From Takakia lepidozioides (lineage: Eukaryota > Streptophyta > Takakiopsida > Takakiales > Takakiaceae), in assembly GCA_030704615.1 (NCBI GenBank), contig CM060732.1, positions 77,915,053-77,979,052 of the forward strand: DNA of 64,000 bases, given 5' to 3'. Of the stretch, positions 1 to 11,900 are shown piece by piece (positions within the stretch are counted from its first letter, which is position 1; every line of letters begins with the position of its first letter). Made by a program: the position numbers and the translations under genes. The notes beneath the pieces were generated by a model that did no database searches, was not told the origin of the DNA, and was given only the letters and a program-made list of their open reading frames with translations.

Positions 1-1310
1 CTATTTTTCGGGAATTTCCAGCGACCCAAAGTACTTGAAATTCCACATCTCCCATACCGCGGGTCCAAAAATCATGAGGCCAAGCCCGTGTACCCCTCCT
101 TGCTGAGGGCTTTCCAATGGTACCAAGCACCAGGGCTGGGGCCTTGCGGTTGGGGACATCTCAAATCTACAAAACGAACAAAACAAAACAAACGTCTCGC
201 TTCATATATTAGATATTATATTATTTAATTATCTACTGAGCTTATCGCACCAGTAACTCACCAACCTCTTTTTTTTTTGGTCTCATCCTATCTAGCATGT
301 CTACTAAGGATTAATTCCTCATATATTCTGATTTGTTCAGTTATACTATTAATTTTATTTCATTATTTTGCCTAATATCCAAAAATAATTAGTAAAGTTT
401 ATAAAATTGATGGTTTCTCAAAATGATAAATAATTAAATAAAAGAGTAAGATGGTTTACTAGGTGACCATCATTTGTGAAGAATGACATGTGCACTATAT
501 TATATTAGAGTTTTTCTCTTAAGAGAACTATAAATAAATAAATTTTACACTCTCCATGTGGATTGTCACCAAGTCCAAATTAGACTCAAATCTTCAAGTC
601 CCCGGCGACTCATCCCGCATAGAAAGGGTCTAACGACATGTTCTAGTTGGGGGAGTCTCGAACATCTGTTCCTGGTCCTACAATGTGCTAAAGTGTGGAA
701 AGGTCGGCGTCATACTTTGGGAGGCATCATACTTTTTTTCTTTTTTTTTCTTGTTGGAAGGACGTCGATCCAAAGGTAAGAAGCTATTTTCTTTTTTCTT
801 TTTTTTACAATGGCACAGAAAGGCTATAGAATATAGTGAATTGGGAAGGAAAAAATAATCTGGCATGACAGGCCATGGACGCTGAGAAACTGCGGGCTTG
901 CCAACTTTTTTTTTTCGGAAGGAAAATAAAGAGAAACACCCGGGAGCGGGCCTGCCAACTTGCTTGTGGAAAACATGATGAAATGCATCGTGTCAAAAAT
1001 AATATTTAATACATATTTTTGGGCCGATTGGGAAGATGATCTGTGCATTGAAATGTCATGCAACGTGTAAAACTATACTGTTGGCAAATTTCATGGGAGA
1101 AAATAATATGATTCCTAAGAATGATGAACGTGATTTTGCTTATTATATCCCCTACAACACTAAATGGTATTTTCTTGGAGAGAAAATGATAATATGATAA
1201 AATCGTATATATTTAATACTTTTATAATCTTAAGAGGGATTTTTTAGCAGGGTTTTACAAAACCTTACAAAAATGAGTTATAATAACCACACTCTCAAGG
1301 ATGATTTTTT
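1..1310. other. gene-free AT-rich stretch
   Basis: I see no supported gene. The stretch is AT-rich with several homopolymer T/A runs (about 265-280, 735-755, 790-806, 905-916). The short open frames lack domain signatures and look like chance frames. Confidence 0.6.
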
Positions 1311-1443
1311 TGGGTGGTGTCCCGTGCGAAAGCCTTCAGGCGAGGTTACTGTGAAAGAGGTTTTTTTTCCTCTCACTACAATTAAGGGGCCTGGTTTGTG
1401 AGCTGTCGCTCCCAAGTGTTTCCCTTTATGATTAAAAAAAAGA
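1311..1443 (+). repeat. 5'-truncated SINE copy
   Basis: This segment matches the body of the SINE at 15387-15598. Both copies contain the block GGGTGGTGTCCC, then GTTACTGTGAAAGAGGTT, then TTAAGGGGGC-like and TTTGTGAGCTGTCGCTCCCA blocks in the same order, followed by an A-rich tail. The tRNA-like head of the other copy is missing, so this one appears truncated at its 5' end. Divergence between the copies is moderate, which suggests an old insertion. Confidence 0.6.
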
Positions 1444-1539
1444 ATACTTTGACAGGCATCCACCTTTTCCATAAACAAGTTGTACAATTTAATGTGTGTT
1501 ATAGATAGTGGTTGAGTAACAACAGGGCCTCCGTCCCCT

Positions 1540-1700
1540 TTAGTTTTAAAAAATCATTTAGAAAATAAGCCGCAAACCGCAAGAGGCTCTGTCCATTGAA
1601 GCAACAATTTTGACAAGCTGCCACGTGGTTTATACTTAAGAGCTTTTTAGAACAATCATACTCTTGACACGGTGTAAGGTCCGTTGACCACATTTTCTCC
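1540..1700 (-). repeat. dispersed repeat shared with 36.56 kb
   Basis: Read on the minus strand, about 90 bp here matches the plus strand near 36570-36660. Both contain AGTATAAACC, CGTGGCA, and TTCAATGGACAG in the same order at roughly 75-80 percent identity by eye. The repeat family is not recognised. A short frame through both copies gives similar peptides (SIN.VA.C..CCFNGQ), which hints at a degraded element coding segment. Confidence 0.45.
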
Positions 1701-1750
1701 ATTGACTTGCAAAGTCTTTGCCCTAAGAGCAACAAATGGCTAAGTAACAA

Positions 1751-4587
1751 AGTTATGAACTAGAATGTGTTGTTGTAAGGTATCATGCCCTATGACTGAC
1801 GGTAAAAGCTCAGGTCTGCTCTTTGTCACATGAAAATGGAATCCAATCTTAGAATCGATCAAGTTTTGTCGACAAACTGGTCCCACGCACTCTACAAGTT
1901 TCAGCATAATTTTGCAGATGATATGAGTAAGATATGAATATTACAAAAACTGATAAAGGGGACAACAAAGAATAATTCCAAAATTGTCTACCAACACTCC
2001 GTACCAACCCTATCACCTTCTATGTAGTGCTGCAAAACAAAGACTGGAATGTTCTTGACCCAACGAGGTAAACTGAAGACCATTTGTAGCTTACCACATA
2101 ACGAAGACTCAACTAAGAGCAAACACATTCTGGACTATTCCCTAAACACCTTTTGATGGTTGTCAAGGTCTTCTCATCACATCGCTCTCTCCTTGTTGCA
2201 ACGCTGAAAACTACATGTCGTTCATCCTCATTCGAGACTGCTGCACTTGTTACAACACGCACTTTGCACCATGTTTCTGTCTAAGATAAAATGTCACAGG
2301 ATGGTATGATACTAGTCGTGCTTGCTCTAAGACCAACTCTAGAGCGTAGTGGTGCAGCGTGATGCTTTCTACGGCACCTTCTCGAGGCAGTTTGAACCAC
2401 TTTTCTTGCTCATCGTTTAACTAATGACATCGCACCTTTTTTTTTGTGCATTCATTGGTTCTCATGCATGGATCTAAGGAACGAATAAAGAACGCGTTCA
2501 ATAGATGACGATCTTAGAGGTCGTAACGGTCATAGGGCAGTATACCAGAGTTCTTTCCAATCATACATTCATGTATAAAGGTTAAGTTCCGTAAGCTTAC
2601 TACACACTTGTTTATTATAAATTTAAATGATTCAAACATGATACATCAAATTATTTATTTGACGCAATAATTTTTGGCATGCCTTTGGACCCAAAAGGGT
2701 TTCAATTTTTCCCTTCAATTATTCGAATAAAATTTTAACGGGCTTCCTCCCATTTTCTTTAAGGAAAAAAAATCAACTGAGATTTAATAGAGGAAAAGAT
2801 AGCCATGATATATTAATAAAGATGGACTCATGTCCAAGCAATGTAAATTATGGCACCTGACACGAGCCAGTGCCTTGCATTTGGGAGGTGAACACTAACC
2901 CTTCCCCCTTAGGTGAACAAGTATCATCTAATACATATGCATATGTGATTTTGAATCATGTCAATTGTCAGTGACCATGTGCTTGTTGCCTTTGTCGGAT
3001 CTTCCTTACATTAAAGGCTAAGATAAACCATTTTCTTCTTTCTAGAAGGCTAAACCTCCAATTTCTCATGGCACATGAGGACTAGGGGTTCAGAATTGCT
3101 TCAGACATCGACGTCATCCGATTTCATCCACAAAATAGATTGCATTGTTGATAAAATATGTCGCGAGTCAATTCACATAGTATTTGAAAACAAACTTGGA
3201 ACAAATGAGAAATGTTATTATTTCTATTTGATCTTAGTAGATCTAGATCTAATCATAATAGGAGAATCTTGACTGTGCAAACAAGATAGTGAATAAATTT
3301 ACATTAAATCAAAAGGTTTGTAGGTTTATTTAAGATATCACTATATAGTTCGTATTTTCTATATGGAATAACTTTGAACCTATTAGTAAGCAATGCTTAT
3401 CATTCTACATCACATGAACAACGAATAAATTTTCTATGATCACATGACTCACTTCCTTCAACTTTTGGGGCCATTACAAAACGGAATGTGTCTTCATTTT
3501 TCGTTTATAAATATGAGATACCACAATTGTGTTATAGGTTTGATTACTCTACATCTAAGTTCAAAACCAAAATAAATACATTAACTAATTAAAAAACAAC
3601 TAGCTAGATGCACCTTATGCTGAATACGTGGGTCATGCATGATAACTAACACATTTTGTTAATCATCAGAGTATACAATATACACTAAACAATGCCATTT
3701 TATTTTATTTTTTCATTAGGTGTTGCATACAATAGTTAGAAGATGTGCAATACAATAAAGTTATTCGTTAAGTCCTGCCCTGTTTGACCCTTTGATCCAT
3801 CTCCACATGTCTCTGGTGGGCAATTGAGCCTATCCGTTGAGTCGAACGAACTGGGTACCAGCTGAAGGAAGTGGGGACAGACCAGCCTCCAAATAGCATG
3901 GCCTGGCTGGTGATGGATGCCTGGGCCGCGTTAACTCATCCAAGTGTCCCCTGCCCGGGTGTGGGCAATGTGATGGCAGCGGGCCAGTGTCAAGCTCATC
4001 TAGGAGTCCTAGGGTCTGCGCCCACAGATGCGGCGAGCGAGGATGACGGGATCAAACATGTTTGAGCTACTTTTTCGAGCTACTTTGCTTTTTTTTGCAT
4101 GTACTTTGCTCGCCCCTTCTTTTGGATATTCATTGACATTCATCTTATCTTTTGACCAAACTGGCCCACCAATCTCACCCACGATTTTCGGATAATTTTA
4201 ATATATGCAATATTATAAGAGTCAACCCCATTGATATGTTTTTGCATACAATATTGAGTCGTTGCTTGGACACGTGGACACCTTTGTGACACTAATTGGT
4301 GGATTGAATCCACAACCACGCTTGAGGTTGTATGTGCCCACTAGTACATCTTGGTTGGCGCGGTAGAGAACTATAGGGTCCATCTAGTCTCCATCATCAT
4401 TATTATTATTGGCTGCCTATATGGCAATTCGAGAAAAACACACGACAATCTCATGGGAAAAAAACTTAAAACAAAAACGAAAACCCTTAAAAATTGCTGA
4501 AAATTCCTCTTTTTAACCACTACTTCCTAATGTAAGCTCCCCTCATCCCTCCTAAGCTTACACTACAGTGGTAGTTAGGAGATGGAG
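1751..4587. other. gene-free stretch
   Basis: No gene, RNA or mobile-element signature could be supported. The sequence is AT-rich intergenic DNA. A GC-richer patch at about 3790-4040 has a short open frame without recognisable motifs. Confidence 0.55.
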
Positions 4588-5242
4588 GTGTACACCAGTG
4601 TTGGTCTGGTATCTTGAATTGGAAATACCAGAAGGGTCCTGGTATGCAGTGCTGATTTTTTTTAAGGCAGGGAGGTTTTCCAATAATGCATCCCCTGATT
4701 TCTCCAAGTATGAATCTGGTATGCATAGAGTGGTTTGTTAAGAAAATCAATCCGGATATGAGCAATGGTATCTGAATGTCAATAACCTAGAAATATGAGC
4801 TTGATATGGTATTAAAAAATAATAAAATAAAAATGGTACTAGTATTCAGATTCAAATTCAATATTGAAATGGCCATATGAACTATTCAAATGGCCATAGG
4901 ATACCAACACCCATACAATTATACACTGAATCAGAATTGCATCCATAGTGTCTCGCAAAATGAAGATCATAAAGAGGCGCTCATAAACACATGAAACCAT
5001 ATGTGTATATTAATATGATACCCGAATAGACCTGCAGCAAGGAGTCGAGCTCTAGTAGGGGCCGGCGAAGGAGAACCCGAACCGCCGTCTGGTAGGGTTT
5101 GGGGGGGGGGCGGGGAACTCGAGAACCTTCCGGTAGGGTACTACAAATGTTTACGGGGACAGAGAACAGTAGGTTAGGTGAGGAGAGACCCGGGTTGATA
5201 CCCGACGAAACCAGGTACCACCAGACCAACACTGGTGTACAC
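4588..5242. repeat. 23-bp inverted repeat bounding 655 bp
   Basis: Positions 4588-4610 and 5220-5242 are perfect 23-bp reverse complements (the arm starts GTGTACACCAGTG). The 609-bp interior has no coding signature, but includes a GC-rich block with a G run at 5101-5110. This could be a MITE-like or solo-end remnant. No clear target-site duplication is visible outside the arms, so the element type is unknown. Confidence 0.5.
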
Positions 5243-6163
5243 ATGATGTTTATAATGAGAAGCTAAGAGAGAAATGAGAATCATGATTAAGTCAACAAAT
5301 TAACACTTGTCTAAAAATCTGCAATTTATCACTATTATTATTTTCTATTTTTATTACTATTAAAAAATATTTTCATGGTAATCATGGATAAAGAAGCGTA
5401 AACTAAGGAGTTTTTGGCAAAACTTGAAACAAGAAATTTGCCAAATCAATTCAAAAATTGAGTGACTCAACCCTTCCGGCCGGAAGGCAGGCGCCCTTGG
5501 GGATCACATTCCGTCCCAACCAACCAACAATCATACATCCATTCATTGATCAACCATTAACCAATCTCATCCGATACATTAACTGCCCAAGAAGTTCATT
5601 AAACTACTTATCAGTCACTAATCAATGCGCCGTTATTCAACCAAATTGCGCTGAATTGTACTTATGTCGTAAGTAACTTTATTGATTGTGCATTTACTAA
5701 CCTACTAATGGAGTTAGTATGTAGTAAATTGGCGGGGGAATTTGTCTACGGATCCAACGGCTCTACTGCTCAAGGTCACAGCAGATCCCTGATCTCATCC
5801 GACGGCTTATGAGAAGAATCGGAATCTGAAATGAACGGTCCAGATACTTTCCTATCGGATCCCAGACTATGGGTGGATGAATGCATGCCTGCCAGGCTTT
5901 AGTTATCATCCGTAAAGCACTGCTCGATTCACTTTGTAAACATAGTGACGGAGTTTCTGTTTGCTCCGGCTGGGCAATTTCTGGATTAAGACTCTCCGCC
6001 CAAGCATTTTCGTAATCTGGGCCAAGAGGGAGATTTTTGAGTGGGCTTCACAACAACGTAAAAACCTACGGGTTTTTTCTCTTTGTATTTTCAGGGAGCT
6101 TACATGGCGGAATGTCACGTCAACAATGGGCGGGGGATATTACGCGGCCCCGGGATCTTACGT

Positions 6164-6211
6164 GTAATTTCCCTAGGGATATTATGCGTAATTTCCCTAG
6201 GGAGATTATGC
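6164..6211 (+). repeat. 24-bp tandem duplication
   Basis: Two adjacent 24-bp units, each starting GTAATTTCCCTAGGGA, lie at 6164-6187 and 6188-6211 and differ at one base. They sit in otherwise unannotated DNA. Confidence 0.7.
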
Positions 6212-6621
6212 ATGCCATCTTTTCCTTACAATGTCATCTTTTATGTTAGATGCCCCAATCTGAGCCGTCCAAAGCGAAAAGAAACCCTATGTCTTTACGC
6301 AACGTAAGTACAAACCCTCGGGCTGGTACCTTAGTATTCATGTGGTGACCTCGGGCTGCGCCCTGGGTCATTCCCCTCACACCGTGGTACACCCTCGGGT
6401 GGGGGACTTACCCTATACGAAAAGTCTTCCCCAAGTGTCCGTGAGAGATGAGCCTATATGTTTATAGCCTATACAGGGGCACGACTCTCAAGCAACCCTT
6501 TTTTTTTCATTTTTTCTTGGGCGTGGATGTGGCGAAATATTTTTGGGACTGAGTACAAAGGTGGCGACAAGTACAATGTCCACCTAGAATCCACTTGGCT
6601 ACAAGTACGGAACATATTGTG

Positions 6622-6705
6622 CAATATGGCGATGAGACGGTGCAATATGGCAATATGGTTACTATATATGGCTACAATATGGCTACATATATATACACAA
6701 TATGG
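6622..6705 (+). repeat. CAATATGG repeat cluster
   Basis: The octamer CAATATGG occurs five times in 84 bp (6622, 6643, 6651, 6675, 6698), usually followed by CTA, CGA or CAA. Spacing is irregular, so this is a degenerate simple repeat and not a clean tandem array. Confidence 0.65.
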
Positions 6706-6959
6706 CTACCCAACCCCGGGAGAGCAGGAAAAAACCAGCATGAGCTCAATCCACGAATTTGTTTGCAAACGAAAATACAAATATTATGCGGAGATATGGT
6801 ACTACTATGTTAATAAGGTTGAATATATAGCTAAAACCCTCTCCTAGTAAAACACAAATATTTAATAATGAATAAGGGTTTTTTGTAAATTCTCAGGCAA
6901 CCCCAACCCATTGCCTCCGATGGATTTGAAACAGTATGGTAAGAATTTCCGCTAGTTTT

Positions 6960-8152
6960 TATCAGCCCCCCTTAAGCTGCTACAGTTTGACCCTGGGGAG
7001 TGGATATGGATGAATAAGGGACATGATCCCTTCCTCAAATATTCGGTTAAGTTGGGGTACAAGTTGTTGATGCCTAAAAGAGGTTTTGACCGTAAGTGGT
7101 CTTTAAAGTGGCTACATCTGCTTGGATCTGCGGTGCCGTGGAAACTAGTTTGGGAGACATCTAGAAAAAACACACATTTGTTAAGATAATGGCTTTCATG
7201 TGGAAGGTGGTTAACGGAATCTTGCCAGTGGCAACCTGGCTGCTAATGAAGACTTGGAACATGCCTTGGTGTTGTGCCCTTTCGCTCGAGTTGTTTGGGA
7301 CAAGGCCCTTTCTCTATACTCTTTCTGGTCTTCTGACTTGGATTCATCTCCCTCGGTTTTGCTGCTTAATGCTAAGAATGGCAGAATGCACTCTTCTTGT
7401 CCAGTGTGGGAATCTCTCAGGGGGATAATCCTTTGGCAGCTATGGAAAATGAGGTGTTGTGTGGTGTATCAGAAAGAGAGGCCGTGTGTGCAGAAAGTTC
7501 TTTATCTGGCTCACTCAGACCTTAGGTCTGAGGCTCGCAAAGCTTGGTTTATTTTGCTTGCAGCTCTAAATTCCAAGTGTCACAGCAATCGAAGACCCCA
7601 ACTCTTTGCCAAGTTCGACGAATCTTGGGGGAAGGACTTTGTTTTCTGCAGGAGAATTGAAGACACAAGAATTGTGTGGGAAGACTCCTCCCCTGCTTGT
7701 TGGAAGCTCAACTAGTACGAAACAGACTCCGCTGGAGAATGAAGACACGGAAATAAATTGGAGACACAAACGTAGTGGCTCTAGGAAAGCAAAAGCAAAG
7801 ACACAGCTTACTTATGAGGGTCCTAAGAGGAAACGAGGCAGTATATAGGATGTTTTTCTGGCAGACTAGGTCCTGCTCTCCTTCTTCTTGCTCGACAGGT
7901 TCATCTCTGTAGGGTGGACACTTCAGCTCTATCTTTTCTCCTCACTTCTCCCTGTTTTCGACTATGTCAGGAATTAATTCCTACTTAGTCTAGATTCATC
8001 TTCCTTGATTTTTGTAATGTTGGTTTTGAGTGGTACCTCTGTAATCTACCTTATGGCTCTCTGTAAGGTTATGTTTTCCTTATCTCTTCTTCAATAAATT
8101 TGTCAGGGCTACAATTCCCTGTCATCTATAAAAAAAATAAAAAAAATAAATT
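6960..8152 (+). mobile_element. L1-type LINE 3' remnant
   Basis: Broken frames on the plus strand resemble the C-terminal end of plant L1 reverse transcriptases, the RT zinc-binding region. There is a WKLVW stretch near 7140, then WKVVNGILPVATWLL (7203-7247), and then LCPFARVVWD near 7272-7300, which resembles the HLF-CP-A-VW signature of that domain. Frames shift several times, and neither the RT core nor the endonuclease is present. The 3' end runs into an A-rich tail at about 8133-8152. I read it as a 5'-truncated, long-dead insertion. Confidence 0.6.
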
Positions 8153-8340
8153 TAAATTTAAATTTAAATATTATAACATTATAAACGGCAGTATTCGCTA
8201 GCGAAATACTGGAGATGGGGAGTTACACTAGCGAAACAAATCAATTTTTTAAAAAGAAACCCGAATCAAAAAAAAAATTTCGTTAGCGAAACTCCAAATT
8301 GTGCTCATGTAAGCACATTTCGCTTTGTTGTCGCATATTC
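8140..8340. repeat. AT-rich patch with TAGCGAAA repeats
   Basis: After the LINE tail there is a TTTAAA-rich tract, then three copies of TAGCGAAA within about 110 bp: a CGCTAGCG copy in a near-palindrome around 8190-8210, one in CACTAGCGAAAC, and one in CGTTAGCGAAAC. I do not recognise the family. Confidence 0.5.
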
Positions 8341-8765
8341 TTAGGATTTTTGGGGATTATTCAAAATATGCCTATCTGCTTGCTTAAGCTGGCTCACGCC
8401 AACTTGGTGCTCATACACTACCCAACCTATCAAGAATAATGTTGTCTAATGTTTTTTAAAGAAGTTCCCATATTGCCAAGATCATGTAAGCCTGCCTCAT
8501 GGCGGTCATCGTTACTTTTCCATGATATCTTTTAATATGAATTACAGGGCATCCATCCCTTTCATTCATTCAAACCCAAAAAAAACCAGACTAAAGAAAA
8601 GGAGACTTTGTTATGCCCAACCTGTGAAAATCTGTCAACCTATAACATACCACCTCGGAAGTGTTTATGGGTTCAATCCACTGTCACAAAAGGTGTCCAC
8701 CTTCCTGCTGGCCCTTTAGGGTCAAGAGATACCATAATTTATGCTTTCTTTGGGAGGCGTCATAT

Positions 8766-8774
8766 ATTATTATT
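8766..8774 (+). repeat. left 9-bp target-site duplication
   Basis: ATTATTATT directly abuts the outer edge of the left TIR. The same 9-mer, in the same orientation, directly abuts the right TIR at 44317-44325. Nine bases is the usual duplication length for Mutator-like elements. The sequence is low complexity, which weakens but does not remove its value. Confidence 0.6.
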
Positions 8775-8861
8775 GCCTCTCATTTTTGAATAATTGGGAG
8801 TTTATGTCTCACGTGTGAGACAGGACGCGCACGGCTGCACGGACGCGGGGTCGCCCAGCCC
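8775..8861 (+). repeat. left terminal inverted repeat
   Basis: The arm begins GCCTCTCATTTTTGAATAAT. It includes the internal palindrome TCTCACGTGTGAGA (8808-8821), with a CACGTG core, and a GC-rich inner part. It matches the right arm at about 93 percent by eye. Confidence 0.75.
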
Positions 8862-8872
8862 ACCCCCCCGCG

Positions 8873-8975
8873 CCCCCCCCCCCCCCCCCGGGCAACCACG
8901 CAGTGCGGTCGACAGCCGCGGCGCACGCGGACTGCACAGCCGCGAACAGCAGCCCCCCCCCCCCCCCCCCCCCCC
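8873..8975 (+). repeat. paired poly-C tracts
   Basis: Uninterrupted runs of 17 C (8873-8889) and 23 C (8953-8975) flank a GC-rich spacer just inside the left TIR. Open frames here on both strands are proline- or glycine-rich by composition only. Such tracts can form i-motif or G-quadruplex structures and are prone to assembly error. Confidence 0.8.
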
Positions 8976-8997
8976 ACCCGCGGCCGTGGCAGCCCGG

Positions 8998-11900
8998 GGT
9001 CTGCCCTCTGGATCTGCATGTCGTCCGGCAGACCACCCCAAACTCGCACAGCAAAGCAGACAAACGGGGACGTGGCGCCCATCTCGTCCATACGCGGTTG
9101 TATCCAGACCGTTTGCATGTAGGGTTTAGGGTATTACAGTCGCCGATCTCTCTTTGTTTTTTTTGTGTGTTTCCTCCTCTTTTGTCTTCCCTCGTCCCTC
9201 GTCCCCTGCCTTTTCGTGTTTGTTGTTTGGTGTATGTTGTTGGTTGTTTGACTGTTTGGACCCAACGGAAGTGAAGAATCCCGTAGCATGACTCAGCGTG
9301 AAGCAGCCGTGGACTCCCGCGCCAACGTCAGAGTCCATCGTTTCAAGCCACATGCTCCTTTGTTCATATGCTTCTACTATTTTTGCGTTGTTGTGCGCCT
9401 GTTGATGGGACTGTATATGAGGATGCGGAAGACGTCAGTGTTTACCTTGATTTTACAGTGCAGACTTGAATGGAAGTATGTAGCTCTGATGTAACAACCG
9501 GAAGTAGGATTCATTTTAGTGAACAAGAAATGTCAATCGGCCTTTCCGGCGCCGCATTGTCTTCTTTGAGGCTTGTCCTCCATATGCCATGTGTAGAATA
9601 GCATTGCAAAAATGGCGGAAGCATATGTGCATGGTTGGCTGTATAAAATTCAAATTGGCTCCCGAGTTGCCTCTGTTGAATGTTGTTTGCAGGTGGACGC
9701 AGCTTGGGGACCTGGACTACTGGGAATGTGTGGCGGAGTTTTGTGCGCACCGAACTAATGGACCTTCCATATGTTAGCATGACAGTGTGGGGATCGGCAG
9801 ACCTCATGAGGGGACCATTCAAATGGTCAAACGGATGGGGACAGAAATGCAGACAGAGAGCAGACAAGATGGGCAAACCAAGAGAGGACAAGACCAGACC
9901 ACACCAGAGCAGACCATATAGTCGGCACAGCATACTAGCATGGAAACGGTCTTGTAGTAAATTATGGGTTTGCTCCTTATAGGAGTCAATACACTCAATC
10001 ATTGGCAAGCCAGTGTGGCAGGCCAGTGTGGTAGACCTTGAGTCAGACCACTGTAACAGACCAGTGTGGCAAACCTGGATGGCAGACCCCTTTGGCAGAC
10101 CCGTGTGGATGACCCCTGTGGCAGACGTGGTGGTAGACCCCTGTGGCAGACCCGTGTGGCAGACCACTATGGGGGAGAGTTAGGGCAGATTAGGACGGCA
10201 GACCCTGACGGCGGCCATTATTGCGTCGCGCAGCAATTACATGTTTCCAGCGCCCATCCAATGGGCCGCGGCCGCGTGTATGGCGTGCATGGGCCATTCC
10301 GCACATGTGTGCCCGTCTCTTCGTGCAGCCAGCCGTTACGTTTGGCGCGTCACCCTTCCTCCTCTTCCGTCTTGCGCGTCTTTCCAGTTTTCTTCTGGAC
10401 GCTGTGGGTTTAGGGTCGCGGTTGGTGCCTCTTCCATAGTACCGCAACGATTTGACGTTACAGGCTTGCCGACTGAGAAGCAAAGGTCCCGCCGTTTCCT
10501 GAAAGGGCGCATTGCCGTCGTTGCCGAAGTGCGCTCTGAAGGTATGAACTTCACCTTCCTTCTTCACCTTCAACCTTCATTTCCGTTCTCAGTCCCGCTT
10601 CTGAAGTTCGTTTGAGTAGACCGTCCCTGACACACTTCCTACCGATTTTGCAACCATGGAAGAAGCGTGCCCAAACGGTGGACCGGATTGAGTGCAATAT
10701 GTGCATGCCCCCCGCAACAAGCCAAAGAGAATGTACTAGTATGAGCCACATGACTACAACGCTAAAATAGTAGATGCATTTCTAGACTTGTGCGTAGACA
10801 AGGACAAAGAGAAATGGCCAAAGGACCGTTTTCAGTGCCCTTTTTGCCCTGATATCGTGAAGGACAAAGAGACTCTAAACCGGCATGTCCTTGATGGAGG
10901 ATGCAAAGGTGTCATCCCTGACAACTTCAAGCCATGGCCCAAGCCAAGTTCTTCAAAGGCTGGTAAAGAAATCGTGATGAAGTTGAGGGGTGCATCTGCC
11001 GTCCCTCGATCTGTCGACGAAGTGCGACAGCGATATCACACTCAAGCAGGTCTGCTGGGCCCCGATCGCGCTGTGCCAGTGAAGAAAATAAAGCTTAGTG
11101 ATGGCGCCAAAAAGAATGTAGAGTGCAAAAGTCCCAGGTCTGCCAGTGCCTCTGGCAGACCACGGGATGAGAGAGTGACAAGCAAAGAAGTGCAAGCAGG
11201 TCCGTCCCAGCAGACCAGAGCCTGTTGCTGAAACTCTGTCATCCCGTGAGGATGACTCTACTGACGAGGAGTCCCATGAAGACAAAGATGTGCAGGACAT
11301 GATAACGCAGGTGCTGCAGCTAATCGTGAGACCCTACTTGGTCTCAGACCCCATTGGGTACGCCCCGCCGGTACATGAGATAAACCTTGACTCGGATACA
11401 CCCATGGAGGAAACAAACCCTCAAGCAGACCGAACCAGCAGACCTTCTAGCAGACCCAACAAGCAGACCTTCAACCAACAGACCCTTGATGACGTTCCTG
11501 TCTGCCCTAGCACATTGTGCCTCCTTCCACACGGCCTTCTGCCTCCCGAGTGCCCAGAAGAATCACATCCAGAGTTCTTCCCGTTTTTGTATGGTTATGT
11601 AAGGTCGGGGCAAATACACAAGACCATTTACACAACAGAGAGGAATTGGGTGGAGGCACAATCACGCCCACTGGATGAAGACTACAACGGCCTGCTAGTA
11701 CTTTAAATACTCTTTGTAGGATCTTCCACGTGTTTTCTTGAGCTGTCTACTGTGCTTGGTATAGTGTTGTGGTCTACCAGACATGGTTGATTTGTCTGCC
11801 ATATAAGTTCTGGTCTACCACATATGGTCTACTGGTCTGCCAGATTAGTTCTGCTCTGTCAGCTATGGTCTAATGGTCTGTCACTTAAGTTTTGGTCTGC

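Noticed and set aside
3871-4065. 64-residue GC-rich plus-strand frame
   Set aside because: It is short, has no homologous pattern, and no splice or neighbouring exon support.
8794-9274. Long overlapping open frames on both strands, Pro-rich or Gly-rich
   Set aside because: They are made by the poly-C tracts and GC-rich TIR. No start context, domain or homologue-like pattern is visible.
9511-10167. 218-residue minus-strand frame with repeated H-T-G-L-P units
   Set aside because: The repetition is a translation of the GCAGACC array; the rest has no recognisable features.
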